Source of the DNA: Planctomycetota bacterium
Lineage (GTDB): Bacteria > Planctomycetota > Phycisphaerae > Phycisphaerales > UBA1924
NCBI GenBank assembly: GCA_013285505.1
Contig: CP053450.1
Location: 2,774,796 to 2,838,795 of the forward strand
Length of the DNA stretch: 64,000 nt
Direction: 5' to 3'
The notes under the pieces were generated by a model that ran no database searches, was not told the origin of the DNA, and worked only from the letters and a program-made list of their open reading frames with translations. A program made the position numbers and the translations under genes. Every line of letters begins with the position of its first letter. The first letter of the stretch is position 1. Shown in pieces: positions 18,272-27,287 of this stretch.

Positions 18272-18853
18272 TCAGCCCTCGTCAATCCGTGCATCGATCG
18301 TGAAGCCGAGCCGCGCCGCCGCGTCCTTCTCCGCCCCCGCGCCGGCGATGCTCTGCGTGTGCGTGATCTTCACCCTTGAGAACAGCCCCGTCCGCTCCAG
18401 GCTCTGGACAAAGTCGGTCAGGTTCCGCTGCCCGTCGCAGGTCCCGGTCATCGAGACCCGGTACCCGCCGGCGTCCGTCCCCGACTCCCCCGAAAGCTGC
18501 AGCGAATCGAACACCACCTTCCCCTGACCCTCCCAGGCCAGGGTCGTGATCAGGATCGACCAGTCGGGCTTGCGGACCACCTCCTGGGCGACCGCGAGGC
18601 GCTGCTGCACCTCCTGCAGCTTCACCCGGGCCTCCGAGACCGCCGCCGAGACCACATCGATCTGTCCGACCGTCTCCTGCACCGCCTCCCGCGTTTCACT
18701 CGCCGGGTCCTCGACCTGGGCCATCAGCAACGCCACCGCCGCGCCCACGGCGCAGATCTCCATCCCCAGCACATACCGCCACTGCAGGATCCGGCGGCGG
18801 CGTGACCGGCGCTCGAGCAGATACTCCGGCATCAGATTCGGTTCATTCGCCAT
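18272..18853 (-). CDS. PilN-like assembly protein
   Basis: ATG 18853 gives 193 residues and overlaps the end of pilM by 11 bases. Features: a cytoplasmic N-terminus (MANEPNLMPEYLLERRSRRR; PilN proteins use a similar short segment to bind PilM), a membrane helix (MEICAVGAAVALLMA), a coiled coil (residues about 50-95), and a ferredoxin-like domain with LSGESGTDAGGYRVSMTGTC and LTDFVQSLERTGLFSRVKI. This matches PilN/GspL C-terminal architecture. Confidence 0.82.
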   Translation of the reverse strand: MANEPNLMPEYLLERRSRRRRILQWRYVLGMEICAVGAAVALLMAQVEDPASETREAVQETVGQIDVVSAAVSEARVKLQEVQQRLAVAQEVVRKPDWSILITTLAWEGQGKVVFDSLQLSGESGTDAGGYRVSMTGTCDGQRNLTDFVQSLERTGLFSRVKITHTQSIAGAGAEKDAAARLGFTIDARIDEG

Positions 18854-19898
18854 CGTCCACTCCCCACATCGCGTGGCCGATCGCCGTGTGCATCGCCACG
18901 TCATCGATCATTTGCCCGCCCCGCACCCCGCACTGCCCGGGCGTCAGGACCTCGAACTTCATGCCCGCGAGCTCCTCGAGATACTCGGCCAGCCCGGGCA
19001 GCTTCGCCCCCCCACCGGTCAGGAAAAACCGCTCCACCACCTCACCGGGGTACCGATCCAGCACGTACGCGAGCGAGCGGAGGATGTCGTGGAACAGCCC
19101 CTCCGCGTATTCGCGCCCGAGCCCCAGCACCCGAGCGGTTGTCAGGCCGTCAAACCCCTCACCCTCGGGTGCCAATATCCCCACCCGACCCACAACGGCC
19201 TCGGCCGCCGCCGCATCGATCGAGAACGAACGCTTCGCCGAATCGACCAGCTTGGACATGCCCCCGTCGGACAGCCAGCGGTGGTATACCGCGCGGCCCT
19301 CCCAGAACACCGACAGACCGATCCCGCTCCACCCGATGTCCAGCAGGGCCGCGAGCGTCGGCGCGCTCCCGCACACCGGACGCGAAACGCGGCACCGAGC
19401 CTCCGCAGCCAGGTCGATCGCCTCAACCAACATGCCCACAGAGTCGAACGGCTTGACCACCGTTTCCGCGTCGTCGTTCGAGACACCGCTGACCGACATC
19501 TGGCTCGTGCCCGGCCTCGCCTTCGCCGCCGGAACCTCCCGGACGTGGAGCTGGCAGGACCCCGGCGACATCCGGTACATGCGGGCAAACTCGGCCGCGC
19601 AGATCTTCTTGATCGGGGCCCCGCTCGACGCCGGGGGCGCATCGACAACCGCCGCCCGAAGCATGGGCCTCGGCACCCCGACCACGACGCGGTCGCCGCT
19701 GAACCCGGCCCGATCCAACACCCCCAGGAAGCGGTCCATTTCACTCGGCACAAGCACGCCATCCCCCTCCGTGCGTGCATAGTTCGCCCCGGCCACGAGT
19801 TGCCAGCCGGACGCCGTGCGCACGAGCTGGGCCGCCTTGATCCTTGTCGTCCCGAGATCGATACCGATCGCAGACCGCTTGCCGATTCGCCAGTTCAA
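18843..19898 (-). CDS. pilM: Type IV pilus assembly ATPase-fold protein PilM
   Basis: 351 residues with the actin-like fold of PilM: IGIDLGTTRIKAAQLVR (phosphate 1), LAALLDIGWSGIGLSVFWEG (phosphate 2) and FFLTGGGAKLPGLAEYLEELAG (adenosine). PilM is cytoplasmic and binds the N-terminus of PilN. Start overlaps the pilC stop by four bases (ATGA). Confidence 0.9.
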   Translation of the reverse strand: MNWRIGKRSAIGIDLGTTRIKAAQLVRTASGWQLVAGANYARTEGDGVLVPSEMDRFLGVLDRAGFSGDRVVVGVPRPMLRAAVVDAPPASSGAPIKKICAAEFARMYRMSPGSCQLHVREVPAAKARPGTSQMSVSGVSNDDAETVVKPFDSVGMLVEAIDLAAEARCRVSRPVCGSAPTLAALLDIGWSGIGLSVFWEGRAVYHRWLSDGGMSKLVDSAKRSFSIDAAAAEAVVGRVGILAPEGEGFDGLTTARVLGLGREYAEGLFHDILRSLAYVLDRYPGEVVERFFLTGGGAKLPGLAEYLEELAGMKFEVLTPGQCGVRGGQMIDDVAMHTAIGHAMWGVDDGE

Positions 19899-21133
19899 TG
19901 CCCACCTCCCGACGCCCCGGTCGCCGCTGTTGCATCAAAGAGCGGCAAGAACATGCTCACCGCGATAGTCCCCACCACGGCACCCAGAACAATCAGCACC
20001 AGCGGCTCGAGCATCTGCGTCAACGACTTGAGCAACGTCCGGTTGTCGTCGTCGAGGTAGTCGGCGAGGCTCGTCAGGACCTCCCCGATCTTCCCCGATT
20101 CCTCGCCGCTGCGGACCGCCTCGGCGAACGACGGCGTCACCAGCGGACTCTTGCCGATCACGCTGCTGATCGAGCTGCCCCGCGTCACGGCCGACCGCAC
20201 ATCGGTGATCAGCTTGCGGAAACTCGCGTTCCCCATCGCCTGCTCCACCAGGATCAGCGAATCGAGCAGCGGCACGCGGCTCTCCATCAGCACACCGAGC
20301 AGCCGCGCGATCTTGGCCATCGCCAGCGAGATGCACAACGAAGAGAAACCCGGCAGCTTCAGGATCAACCGATCGATCACCCGGCGCCCCGGCGCAGACA
20401 TGCCCCAGATCACTAGCGCGACGGCCGCCGCCATCGCCCCCGGGATCTCCCACCACCAGTGCGCCCGGAGATGACCGCTCAGCGACATCAGCACAGCCGT
20501 TGAGGCCGGCACCGGCGTGTCGAGGCTCTCAAACAGCACCGCGAACCGCGGCACCACGAACATCAGCATGTTCACCAGCACCACGAGAGAGATCATCGTC
20601 AGCATGACCGGGTACGCCAGCGCCGCGGTCAGCGACTTGCGAACCACCTCCTGCTGCCGGTTCACCGCCGCGAGCCGCTCCAGCATCGCGTCCAACCGGC
20701 CGCTCGACTCCCCCGCCGAGATCAGCGATCTCGCCACCGCGTCGAAGTACTTCGGGTGCCTGCCCACCGCGTCGCCCAGCGAGCTCCCCTCCTCGACTCG
20801 GTTCCGCACATCGGCGACGACCGCCACAAACTTCGGGTCCGTGACCTGCCGCTCGATCGCCCCGAGCGCCTGCACGACCGGCGTCCCGGTCGAGACCAGG
20901 ATCGCCATCTGCCGCGTGAACTCCGCCAGACACTTCCACTTCGACTGCTTCCGCCCGCTCTTGCCGCCGCTCCGCGCCCCGTGCGCAGCCCCGCGGGAGG
21001 AGTCCGACCCGATCTCCACGACATACTGCCCGCGGCTGGCGAGCGTGTCCTTGGCCACCAGCTCCGAGTCGGCCTCGATGACATCCTCCGTCCGCTTCCC
21101 CGCCGCGTCGAAGGCCACATACGCGTACTTCAT
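19895..21133 (-). CDS. pilC: Pilus/secretion platform membrane protein PilC/GspF
   Basis: 412 residues. A short N-terminal domain (MKYAYVAFDAAGKRTEDVIEADS) is followed by two GspF repeats. The first has LAEFTRQMAILVSTGTPVVQALGAIE and GSSLGDAVGRHPKYFDAVARSLISAGESSGRLD. The second has LAMAKIARLLGVLMESRVPLLDSLILVEQAM and LVTPSFAEAVRSGEESGKIGEVL. Three membrane helices are visible, including the C-terminal PLVLIVLGAVVGTIAVSMFLPL. It is the inner-membrane platform on which PilB acts. Overlaps pilB and pilM by ATGA. Confidence 0.95.
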   Translation of the reverse strand: MKYAYVAFDAAGKRTEDVIEADSELVAKDTLASRGQYVVEIGSDSSRGAAHGARSGGKSGRKQSKWKCLAEFTRQMAILVSTGTPVVQALGAIERQVTDPKFVAVVADVRNRVEEGSSLGDAVGRHPKYFDAVARSLISAGESSGRLDAMLERLAAVNRQQEVVRKSLTAALAYPVMLTMISLVVLVNMLMFVVPRFAVLFESLDTPVPASTAVLMSLSGHLRAHWWWEIPGAMAAAVALVIWGMSAPGRRVIDRLILKLPGFSSLCISLAMAKIARLLGVLMESRVPLLDSLILVEQAMGNASFRKLITDVRSAVTRGSSISSVIGKSPLVTPSFAEAVRSGEESGKIGEVLTSLADYLDDDNRTLLKSLTQMLEPLVLIVLGAVVGTIAVSMFLPLFDATAATGASGGGH

Positions 21134-22884
21134 GCCGCGCTCCTTGCCGACGCCTCGACCTCGGTGTGATCCTCTTCAAGCTTCGTCACCCGCAGCGCCT
21201 CTTCGAGACTTGTCTTGCCGTCGATCGCCAGCAGAACGCCCTCCTCACGCAGCGTTTTGTACCCCAGCTTCCGGAGCATCTCGCGGTACTCATGCGTGCC
21301 GGCGCCGACGTGAATCAGCCGGCGCATCGGCGGCGTCACCTCCATGACCTCGTAGATGCCCGCACGCCCCTGGAACCCGCTGTCGTGGCACGTCTGGCAG
21401 CCCGCCCCCTTCTGGAACGCCCGACCCGCCATGCTCGGGATCGACGCGTCCTGGAGCATCTGCTCGGTCGGAAAGTATTTCGTCCGGCAGCTCTGGCAGA
21501 TCGTCCGCGCCAGCCTCTGGGCCACCACGCCGTTGAGCGCACTCGAGAGCAGGTACGGCTCGACGCCCATGTCGATCAGACGCGCGATCGCGCTCGGCGA
21601 ATCGTTCGTGTGCAGGGTGGCGAGCACGCTGTGCCCGGTCAACGCCGCCTGCACCGAGACCCGAGCCGTCGTCTCGTCGCGGATCTCCCCGATCATGATC
21701 ACATCAGGGTCCTGCCGCAACGCGCTCCGCAGCACCCGACCGAACGACAGGCCGATCCCCTCGTTCACACCGATCTGGTTCACCCCGTCGAGCTGGTACT
21801 CCACCGGGTCCTCGACCGTCATGATGTTCAGCTGCGGGCTGCGCAACAGCTCCAGCGCCGAATACAGAGTCGTCGTCTTGCCCGACCCCGTCGGCCCCGT
21901 CACCAGAACCAGCCCGTGCGCTTCGCCCAGCACACGCCGGAAGTTCGCCAGAGGCTCGCTCCGGAACCCGAGATCCTCGAGCCGCACGTGCAGGTTCAGC
22001 TTGTCCAGAATGCGGACCACCAGCTTCTCGCCCAGAAGCAGCGGCATGCTGCTCACGCGAAGATCGATCGCCCGGCCCTCCGCCACGATCCGCACCCGCC
22101 CCTCCTGCGGCAGCCGCTTCTCGGCGATGTCCATCTTCCCGATGACCTTGATCCGCGACACGATCGCCGCGTGCATCCCCATCGGGGGCTTCATCAGATC
22201 GCGCAGCATCCCGTCGATCCGGTACCGGATCCGTGTCCCCTGCCGCTCCGGCTCGATGTGGATGTCACTGGCCTTGTGCCGCACCGCCGTCGTCAACGCC
22301 ACATTCACCAGGTTGATGATCGGGCTGTCGATTGAGTTGTTGTCGAGGTCGGTCGGGTCGTCCCCGTCGATCGTCTCGCGCTCAACGACCTCAACCTCAG
22401 AGTGCTGCAGATTGGCCAGAAACTCGTTGACGTCGTCGCTGCTGTGCGCGTGACGGTGCAGATACTCGATGATGTTGCTCTCGAGCGCCAACACCGGGCG
22501 GATCTCGTGCCCCGTCAAGGCCCGCAACCGGTCGATCGCCGGCACAGACTGCGGCTCAGCCATCGCCACCGTCAGCACGCCCCGCACCAAGAACATCGGC
22601 ACGACCTTCAGCCGCTCGCACTCCTGCTCGCCCAGCTCCGCAAACACCTCCGGATCCAGCAACCCCGGCCGGAGGATGCACCCGCGGACTCCCAGGCACG
22701 ACGCCAGCGCCCGCACCAGCGACGAGCCGCTGATCATCCCCTGCTCGACCAGCAGCTCGCCCAGCCGCCGGCCGGACTGCTTCTGGTCGGCAAGCGCCTT
22801 CTCGAGCTGCTCCTCGGAGAGATCCCCCGAGTTGACCAGCACCTCGCCGACACGCACTTTCCGGAACGGGCTTGGCAGGTTCAC
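21130..22884 (-). CDS. pilB: Pilus/secretion assembly ATPase PilB/GspE
   Basis: 584 residues. The N-terminal GspE_N domain (VGEVLVNSGDLSEEQLEKALADQKQ) is followed by a linker and the hexameric ATPase core. That core has Walker A GPTGSGKTTTLYSAL near residue 335, the Asp box (MTVEDPVEYQLDGVNQ), Walker B RQDPDVIMIGEIRD and the His box (GHSVLATLHTNDSPSAI). A tetracysteine zinc site (CQSCR...CQTCH) is present. It powers pilus extension or secretion. Its ATG overlaps the STAS stop and its stop overlaps pilC. Confidence 0.95.
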   Translation of the reverse strand: MNLPSPFRKVRVGEVLVNSGDLSEEQLEKALADQKQSGRRLGELLVEQGMISGSSLVRALASCLGVRGCILRPGLLDPEVFAELGEQECERLKVVPMFLVRGVLTVAMAEPQSVPAIDRLRALTGHEIRPVLALESNIIEYLHRHAHSSDDVNEFLANLQHSEVEVVERETIDGDDPTDLDNNSIDSPIINLVNVALTTAVRHKASDIHIEPERQGTRIRYRIDGMLRDLMKPPMGMHAAIVSRIKVIGKMDIAEKRLPQEGRVRIVAEGRAIDLRVSSMPLLLGEKLVVRILDKLNLHVRLEDLGFRSEPLANFRRVLGEAHGLVLVTGPTGSGKTTTLYSALELLRSPQLNIMTVEDPVEYQLDGVNQIGVNEGIGLSFGRVLRSALRQDPDVIMIGEIRDETTARVSVQAALTGHSVLATLHTNDSPSAIARLIDMGVEPYLLSSALNGVVAQRLARTICQSCRTKYFPTEQMLQDASIPSMAGRAFQKGAGCQTCHDSGFQGRAGIYEVMEVTPPMRRLIHVGAGTHEYREMLRKLGYKTLREEGVLLAIDGKTSLEEALRVTKLEEDHTEVEASARSAA

Positions 22885-23216
22885 AGGAAGCTCCTCACCG
22901 CCGACTGCACATCCTCGAAGTGCTCGAACATCCCCGCGGTCTCCGTGATCTCCAACGCCTCCCGCATCGTCTCGTTCGTGCCCGAGAGCTTCAGCACCTG
23001 CCCGGCGTCCGACAGCTCATCCGCCAGATCGAGCAACGCCTCGATCCCCTTGCTGTCCACGTACACGATCGCCGACGCGTCGATCACCAGACGACCCAGA
23101 GAGTCCGCGATCGCCTCGCCACCCTTGTGGCGCACGACCTCCGCGTCCTCGGCGATCAGGGGCCCACGGGGCCGCAGCACCGTCACCGCGCCCTGCCGTT
23201 CGCTCTCTACCTGCAT
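22881..23216 (-). CDS. STAS-domain protein (anti-sigma antagonist-like)
   Basis: 111 residues forming a single STAS domain: VTVLRPRGPLIAEDAEVVRH, RLVIDASAIVYVDSKGIEALLDLADELSDAGQVLKLSG. The phosphorylatable Ser of SpoIIAA-like proteins would be the Ser of VDSKGIEALL, which is present. Lying between a histidine kinase and pilB, it may relay a regulatory signal to pilus assembly. No anti-sigma kinase is adjacent. Confidence 0.85.
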   Translation of the reverse strand: MQVESERQGAVTVLRPRGPLIAEDAEVVRHKGGEAIADSLGRLVIDASAIVYVDSKGIEALLDLADELSDAGQVLKLSGTNETMREALEITETAGMFEHFEDVQSAVRSFL

Positions 23217-23228
23217 CCCGCACCTCCG

Positions 23229-24851
23229 TCAGGCCGCCTTGGCCTGCACCGATCCGCCGATCGGCAGCCAGAACGAGAACGTGCTGCCCACATCGGGCTC
23301 CGAACGCAACGTGATGTCCCCGCTGTGCAGCCTCGCGATGTCCCGCGCCAGCGCCAGCCCCAGACCAGTACCCGTCTGGGCCGCCACACGAGAGTCGTTC
23401 GCCCGCACAAACCGGTCGAACACCCGCGCCGCGTCCTCCTCGCTGATGCCGATTCCCGTGTCCGTGACTTCTGTCACCAACCGGTCCCCCTCTTCCTTCA
23501 CCGACACCGTGATCTTGCCGCCCTCGGGCGTGTACTTCACCGCGTTGCCGAGCAGGTTGTGCAGCACGATGCCGAGCTTCTCTCGGTCGCCCACGATCGA
23601 GGGGTACTTCGGCGGCAGGTCGAACTCCAGCGTCAACCCCTTCTGCCTCGCCGATTCGGCGTAATCGATCTGCAACTGCTCCAGCAATGGCTGCACACGC
23701 ACGTCCCCGGACTTGGCTTGCAGATTGCCGGCCTGGATCTCCGCGATCGACAGCATGTCGCCAACGATCCGATCCAGACGCGAGATCTCCTGGTTGATCA
23801 CGTTCAACGCCGAATCCCGCTCCCGCGGCGAAAGCTCGTCGTCGATCAGCTGCTCCACGTACAACTGCATATTCGTCAGCGGCGTCCGCAACTCGTGCGT
23901 CGCCTGCGCTACGAACGCGTGCTGCGCCGCATCGCTGATCCGCTGCTGGGTCACGTCCTCGATCACCACCAGCACCATGCGCTCGCCGGTCGCCCCGATC
24001 GCCCGCACGCTGTACCTCAGCACGCTCGAATCGCTCGACTTCGGATCGCCAACATCCATCACGCGGCGCTGCCGCGAACCGGTCTCGAGCACCTCGCCGA
24101 TCGCCATGAGCACCGAGTCGTCGGTGATCACCCGGCGCACATCCACACCCGGCAACGCCTCGCGCCGCTGACGCATCAGCACAGCCGCCGCGCCGTTGGC
24201 ATACCGCATCACCTGCTGCTCATCAATCACGATCACGCCCTGCCACAGCGCGTCCGCCGCACGCTCGCCGGTGCCGCCCCCGCTCTGCGCCGCGCCGCCC
24301 TTGGACCGCAGCATCTTGTCAACCTGCGCAACGTCCGACGTCTCGCGCCGCCATTCAAGCAGCCCGTTCCACGCCCGCGCAACGCCCGGCCGATCGGTGA
24401 CCTTCAAGGCACCCAACGCCCGTTCACCACCGCTGAAGGCGTGCAACGCCCCGCGGATGTGCAGCATCACCCGCAGCTTCCCGCCCAGCCACGCAAACGA
24501 CGCGAGGGCAACCAGCGCGCCGACGGCCGCCGCACCCATCATCCCGACATCGTCAGGCAGGGGGACCCCCTGCTCGGCCAGCCACCCCTCCTCGCCGGGG
24601 GCAACAACCATCACGCCGAGCGCACCGAGCCCCGCCAACGCCGCCAGCGTCGCAAACAACGGCGGCACAAACAGCGCCCGATGCCGCCAACGCGAAGGTC
24701 GGCGGACACGCCCGGTGGTTTCAGGAGTCTGAACGGGTTCCTCGTCGAGTCTTGGTTCCAATGCGGCACCTCCGGAGCAGTGAGCCCGTACTCCCATCGG
24801 CGGATCGTCGCCCCGGTTTGAGTCCGCATTCCTGCATCTCTTGCAATGCAT
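23229..24851 (-). CDS. Membrane sensor histidine kinase with PAS-like domain
   Basis: 540 residues from 24851; a later start is possible since the first 40 residues are of odd composition. Two membrane helices (LFVPPLFATLAALAGLGALGVMVV; MMGAAAVGALVALASFAWL) are followed by a PAS-like domain (ALWQGVIVIDEQQVMRYANGAAAVLM) and the dimerisation domain with H box FVAQATHELRTPLTNMQ. The catalytic domain has N box VLHNLLGNAVKYTPEGG, G1 VTDTGIGISEEDAARVFDRF and G2 GTGLGLALARDIARLHSG. It heads the pilus operon, suggesting that pilus assembly is under its control, perhaps with the CheY-like protein at 11045. Confidence 0.93.
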   Translation of the reverse strand: MHCKRCRNADSNRGDDPPMGVRAHCSGGAALEPRLDEEPVQTPETTGRVRRPSRWRHRALFVPPLFATLAALAGLGALGVMVVAPGEEGWLAEQGVPLPDDVGMMGAAAVGALVALASFAWLGGKLRVMLHIRGALHAFSGGERALGALKVTDRPGVARAWNGLLEWRRETSDVAQVDKMLRSKGGAAQSGGGTGERAADALWQGVIVIDEQQVMRYANGAAAVLMRQRREALPGVDVRRVITDDSVLMAIGEVLETGSRQRRVMDVGDPKSSDSSVLRYSVRAIGATGERMVLVVIEDVTQQRISDAAQHAFVAQATHELRTPLTNMQLYVEQLIDDELSPRERDSALNVINQEISRLDRIVGDMLSIAEIQAGNLQAKSGDVRVQPLLEQLQIDYAESARQKGLTLEFDLPPKYPSIVGDREKLGIVLHNLLGNAVKYTPEGGKITVSVKEEGDRLVTEVTDTGIGISEEDAARVFDRFVRANDSRVAAQTGTGLGLALARDIARLHSGDITLRSEPDVGSTFSFWLPIGGSVQAKAA

Positions 24852-24908
24852 GCCTTGTGCCCCCAGCGTCCGACCTGTTACATTGCACGCCGACCCAGGA
24901 GGCCCTCA

Positions 24909-27158
24909 ATGTCCGAAAACCGATTCATGTGTTCCCGTGCCGCCGTCGCGGCCGCCGCTGCCCTCGCAGCCGTGCTCTGCGGCACCGCTCAGGCCCAACT
25001 CAACAATCAGGACTGGCGGAAGCTCGCCGATCCCGGCGCCCCGATCTACGGACAGCCCATCGTCGGCCCCATCGTCGCCCGCGACGGCGACGCCGGTGGT
25101 TTCCCCGCCTCCAACATCACCCTTCTGTCGTGGCTCCCGCTCGACCAGTTCCCCAACGAACAGCACTCCGCCAACGACTGCTGGGGATACGTCTCTCCCT
25201 CCGGACGTGAGTACATCCTCTTGGGCCTCCAGTCCGGGTTCTCGGTCCTCGAGGTCACCAACCCGGTCAGCCCCGTCCAGATCGGGTTCATCCCCGGAAA
25301 CGGCAGCGTCTGGCGCGATATCAAAGTTATCGGGCACTACGCCTACGGCGTCAGCGAAGGCGGCCTCGGCATCCAGGTCATCGACCTGAGCGATGTAGAC
25401 AACGGCAACGTCCGGCACGTCACCAACAAGACCCAGAGCGGGCACTCCTCCACCCACAACATCATCGCCAACCCCGACAGCGGATACGTCTACCTCTCCG
25501 GAGCCAACATCGGCAACGGAGGCCTCATCGCCGTCTCGCTCGCCAACCCCGAAGACCCGATCATCGCGGGCGCCTGGACCTCCCGCTACGTCCACGACGC
25601 GCAGGTCGTCACGTACACCGAGGGCCCCTACGCCGGCCGCGAGATCGCCTACTGCTTCACCGGCCGCCGAGGCCTCGACGTCGTCGACGTCACCAACAAG
25701 AACAACATGTTCCGCATCGGCTCCACCACCTACGCCGGCACGGCCTACTGCCACCAGGGCTGGCTCTCCGAGGACCGACAGTTCCTCTTCACCAACGACG
25801 AGATGGACGAGGGCGGCGCCTTCAACCAGACCACCACCCACGTGATCGACGTCAGCAACCCGGCCTCCCCCAGCGAGGTCACCACCTTCAGCACCGGCCT
25901 GACCAGCACCGACCACAACCTCTACGTCCTCGGAAACCTCGCGTTCCAGGCCAACTACACCTCCGGTCTTCGCATCTTCGACATCTCCGACCCGTTCAAC
26001 GCCGAAGAGATCGCATACCTCGACACCCAACCCAACGGGAACGCCGTCGGCTACCACGGGGCGTGGAGCACCTACCCCTACCTCCCCAGCGGCACCATCG
26101 CCATCAGCGATATCGAACGCGGGCTCTTCCTCCTCCGCCTCGGCGAGTCCGGCATCAACTTCGACTTCCCCGAACCCCTCCCCGTCGCACTCCGCCCGGG
26201 CCTGACCCAGACCGTCCGCACCACGCCATTCGCCGACGGCGTCACCCTCGACCCCGACTCGGTCACCCTCGTCCTCGACACCGGCAACGGCCCCACCCCC
26301 GTCACGATGACCGACGCGGGCGACGGCACCTTCGAAGCCGCCCTCCCCCCCGGAGAGTGCTTCCAGACCTACGAGTTCTACTTCACCGCACAGGACACCG
26401 AAGGCCGGTTCTACATCCAACCCTTCAACGCACCCATCGACGGCGGCTACATCGCGGCCGTCCAGACCGGCGACGAAGACCTCTTCGCCGACGACTTCAA
26501 CTCCGACGCCGGATGGCTCGTCGAGGGCGACAACGTCACCTCCGGCGGCTGGGCCCGCGTCACCCCCGTCCAGGGCAATTCCGTCGAACCCGACAGCGAC
26601 GCCGACGGCTCAGGCCTCGCCTTCGTCACCGGCACCACACCCGGCGAGTCGCTCTTCGGCGGCCCGGCAATCCTCACCTCGCCGAAGTTTGACCTGAGCG
26701 CGACCCCCCACGCCACCATCAGCTACAGGGCCTGGTACAACATCGACGGCAACCTCGCGCCCAACCTCTTTGTCGAGATCTCCAACAACGACGGCATCAC
26801 CTGGAGCGATGTCACCTCGCACGCCCCCGAAAGCGGCTGGCGCGACGCGGAGTTCGTCGTCGCCGACCTGGTCACACCGACCGACGCGGTCCGCATCCGC
26901 TTCCGCGCAAACAACGTCGTCGGCAACGCCATCGTCGAAGCCGGCGTAGACGCCGTCGTGGTCAACACACCAACCTGCAACCCCTGCATCGCCGACTACG
27001 ACGGCTCCGGCACCGTCAACACCCAGGACGTCCTGGCCTTCCTCAACGACTTCACCGGCTCCACCGAGATCGGCGATCCCGACCTCAACGGCGACGGCGA
27101 GGTCAACACCCTCGACTTCCTGGCCTTCCTCAACCTCTTCGTCGCCGGCTGCGACTGA
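24909..27158 (+). CDS. Secreted choice-of-anchor B family protein with dockerin-like tail
   Basis: ATG 24909 follows AGGAGG and gives 749 residues. Signal peptide: SRAAVAAAAALAAVLCGTAQAQ. The N-terminal two-thirds has repeated LVIVD-type blades (FSVLEVTNPVSPVQIGFIP; IQVIDLSDVDNGN; LDVVDVTNKNNMFRIG; LRIFDISDPFNAEEIAYLD), the hallmark of choice-of-anchor B proteins. A beta-sandwich part follows. The last 60 residues hold two dockerin-like calcium loops (DYDGSGTVNTQDVLAFLNDF and DLNGDGEVNTLDFLAFLNLF), the tail typical of Phycisphaerae exported proteins. Divergent from the histidine kinase, 57 bases apart. Confidence 0.88.
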   Translation: MSENRFMCSRAAVAAAAALAAVLCGTAQAQLNNQDWRKLADPGAPIYGQPIVGPIVARDGDAGGFPASNITLLSWLPLDQFPNEQHSANDCWGYVSPSGREYILLGLQSGFSVLEVTNPVSPVQIGFIPGNGSVWRDIKVIGHYAYGVSEGGLGIQVIDLSDVDNGNVRHVTNKTQSGHSSTHNIIANPDSGYVYLSGANIGNGGLIAVSLANPEDPIIAGAWTSRYVHDAQVVTYTEGPYAGREIAYCFTGRRGLDVVDVTNKNNMFRIGSTTYAGTAYCHQGWLSEDRQFLFTNDEMDEGGAFNQTTTHVIDVSNPASPSEVTTFSTGLTSTDHNLYVLGNLAFQANYTSGLRIFDISDPFNAEEIAYLDTQPNGNAVGYHGAWSTYPYLPSGTIAISDIERGLFLLRLGESGINFDFPEPLPVALRPGLTQTVRTTPFADGVTLDPDSVTLVLDTGNGPTPVTMTDAGDGTFEAALPPGECFQTYEFYFTAQDTEGRFYIQPFNAPIDGGYIAAVQTGDEDLFADDFNSDAGWLVEGDNVTSGGWARVTPVQGNSVEPDSDADGSGLAFVTGTTPGESLFGGPAILTSPKFDLSATPHATISYRAWYNIDGNLAPNLFVEISNNDGITWSDVTSHAPESGWRDAEFVVADLVTPTDAVRIRFRANNVVGNAIVEAGVDAVVVNTPTCNPCIADYDGSGTVNTQDVLAFLNDFTGSTEIGDPDLNGDGEVNTLDFLAFLNLFVAGCD

Positions 27159-27193
27159 CTTCCCCTCAGAGAGCCGGCCCCGCCGAATCCCCA

Positions 27194-27227
27194 CGCCGCA
27201 CCGCTCCCCGAGCGGTGCGGCGTTTTT
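27194..27227 (+). terminator. Rho-independent terminator
   Basis: A perfect 12-bp stem (CGCCGCACCGCT at 27194-27205 with complement 27211-27222), loop CCCCG, then five T residues (27223-27227). It lies 36 bases after the choice-of-anchor B gene stop. Confidence 0.9.
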
Positions 27228-27287
27228 CTTCCGCCCCGAGGGCCCCGCCCGGCCACCAACGGCACTCATGTTCGGTATGCTTCCGGC

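Noticed and set aside
22872-24821. 649-residue plus-strand frame opposite the histidine kinase
   Set aside because: Antisense shadow; the kinase has all catalytic boxes.
24906-26420. 504-residue minus-strand frame opposite the choice-of-anchor B gene
   Set aside because: Acidic Gly/Val-rich antisense frame without motifs.
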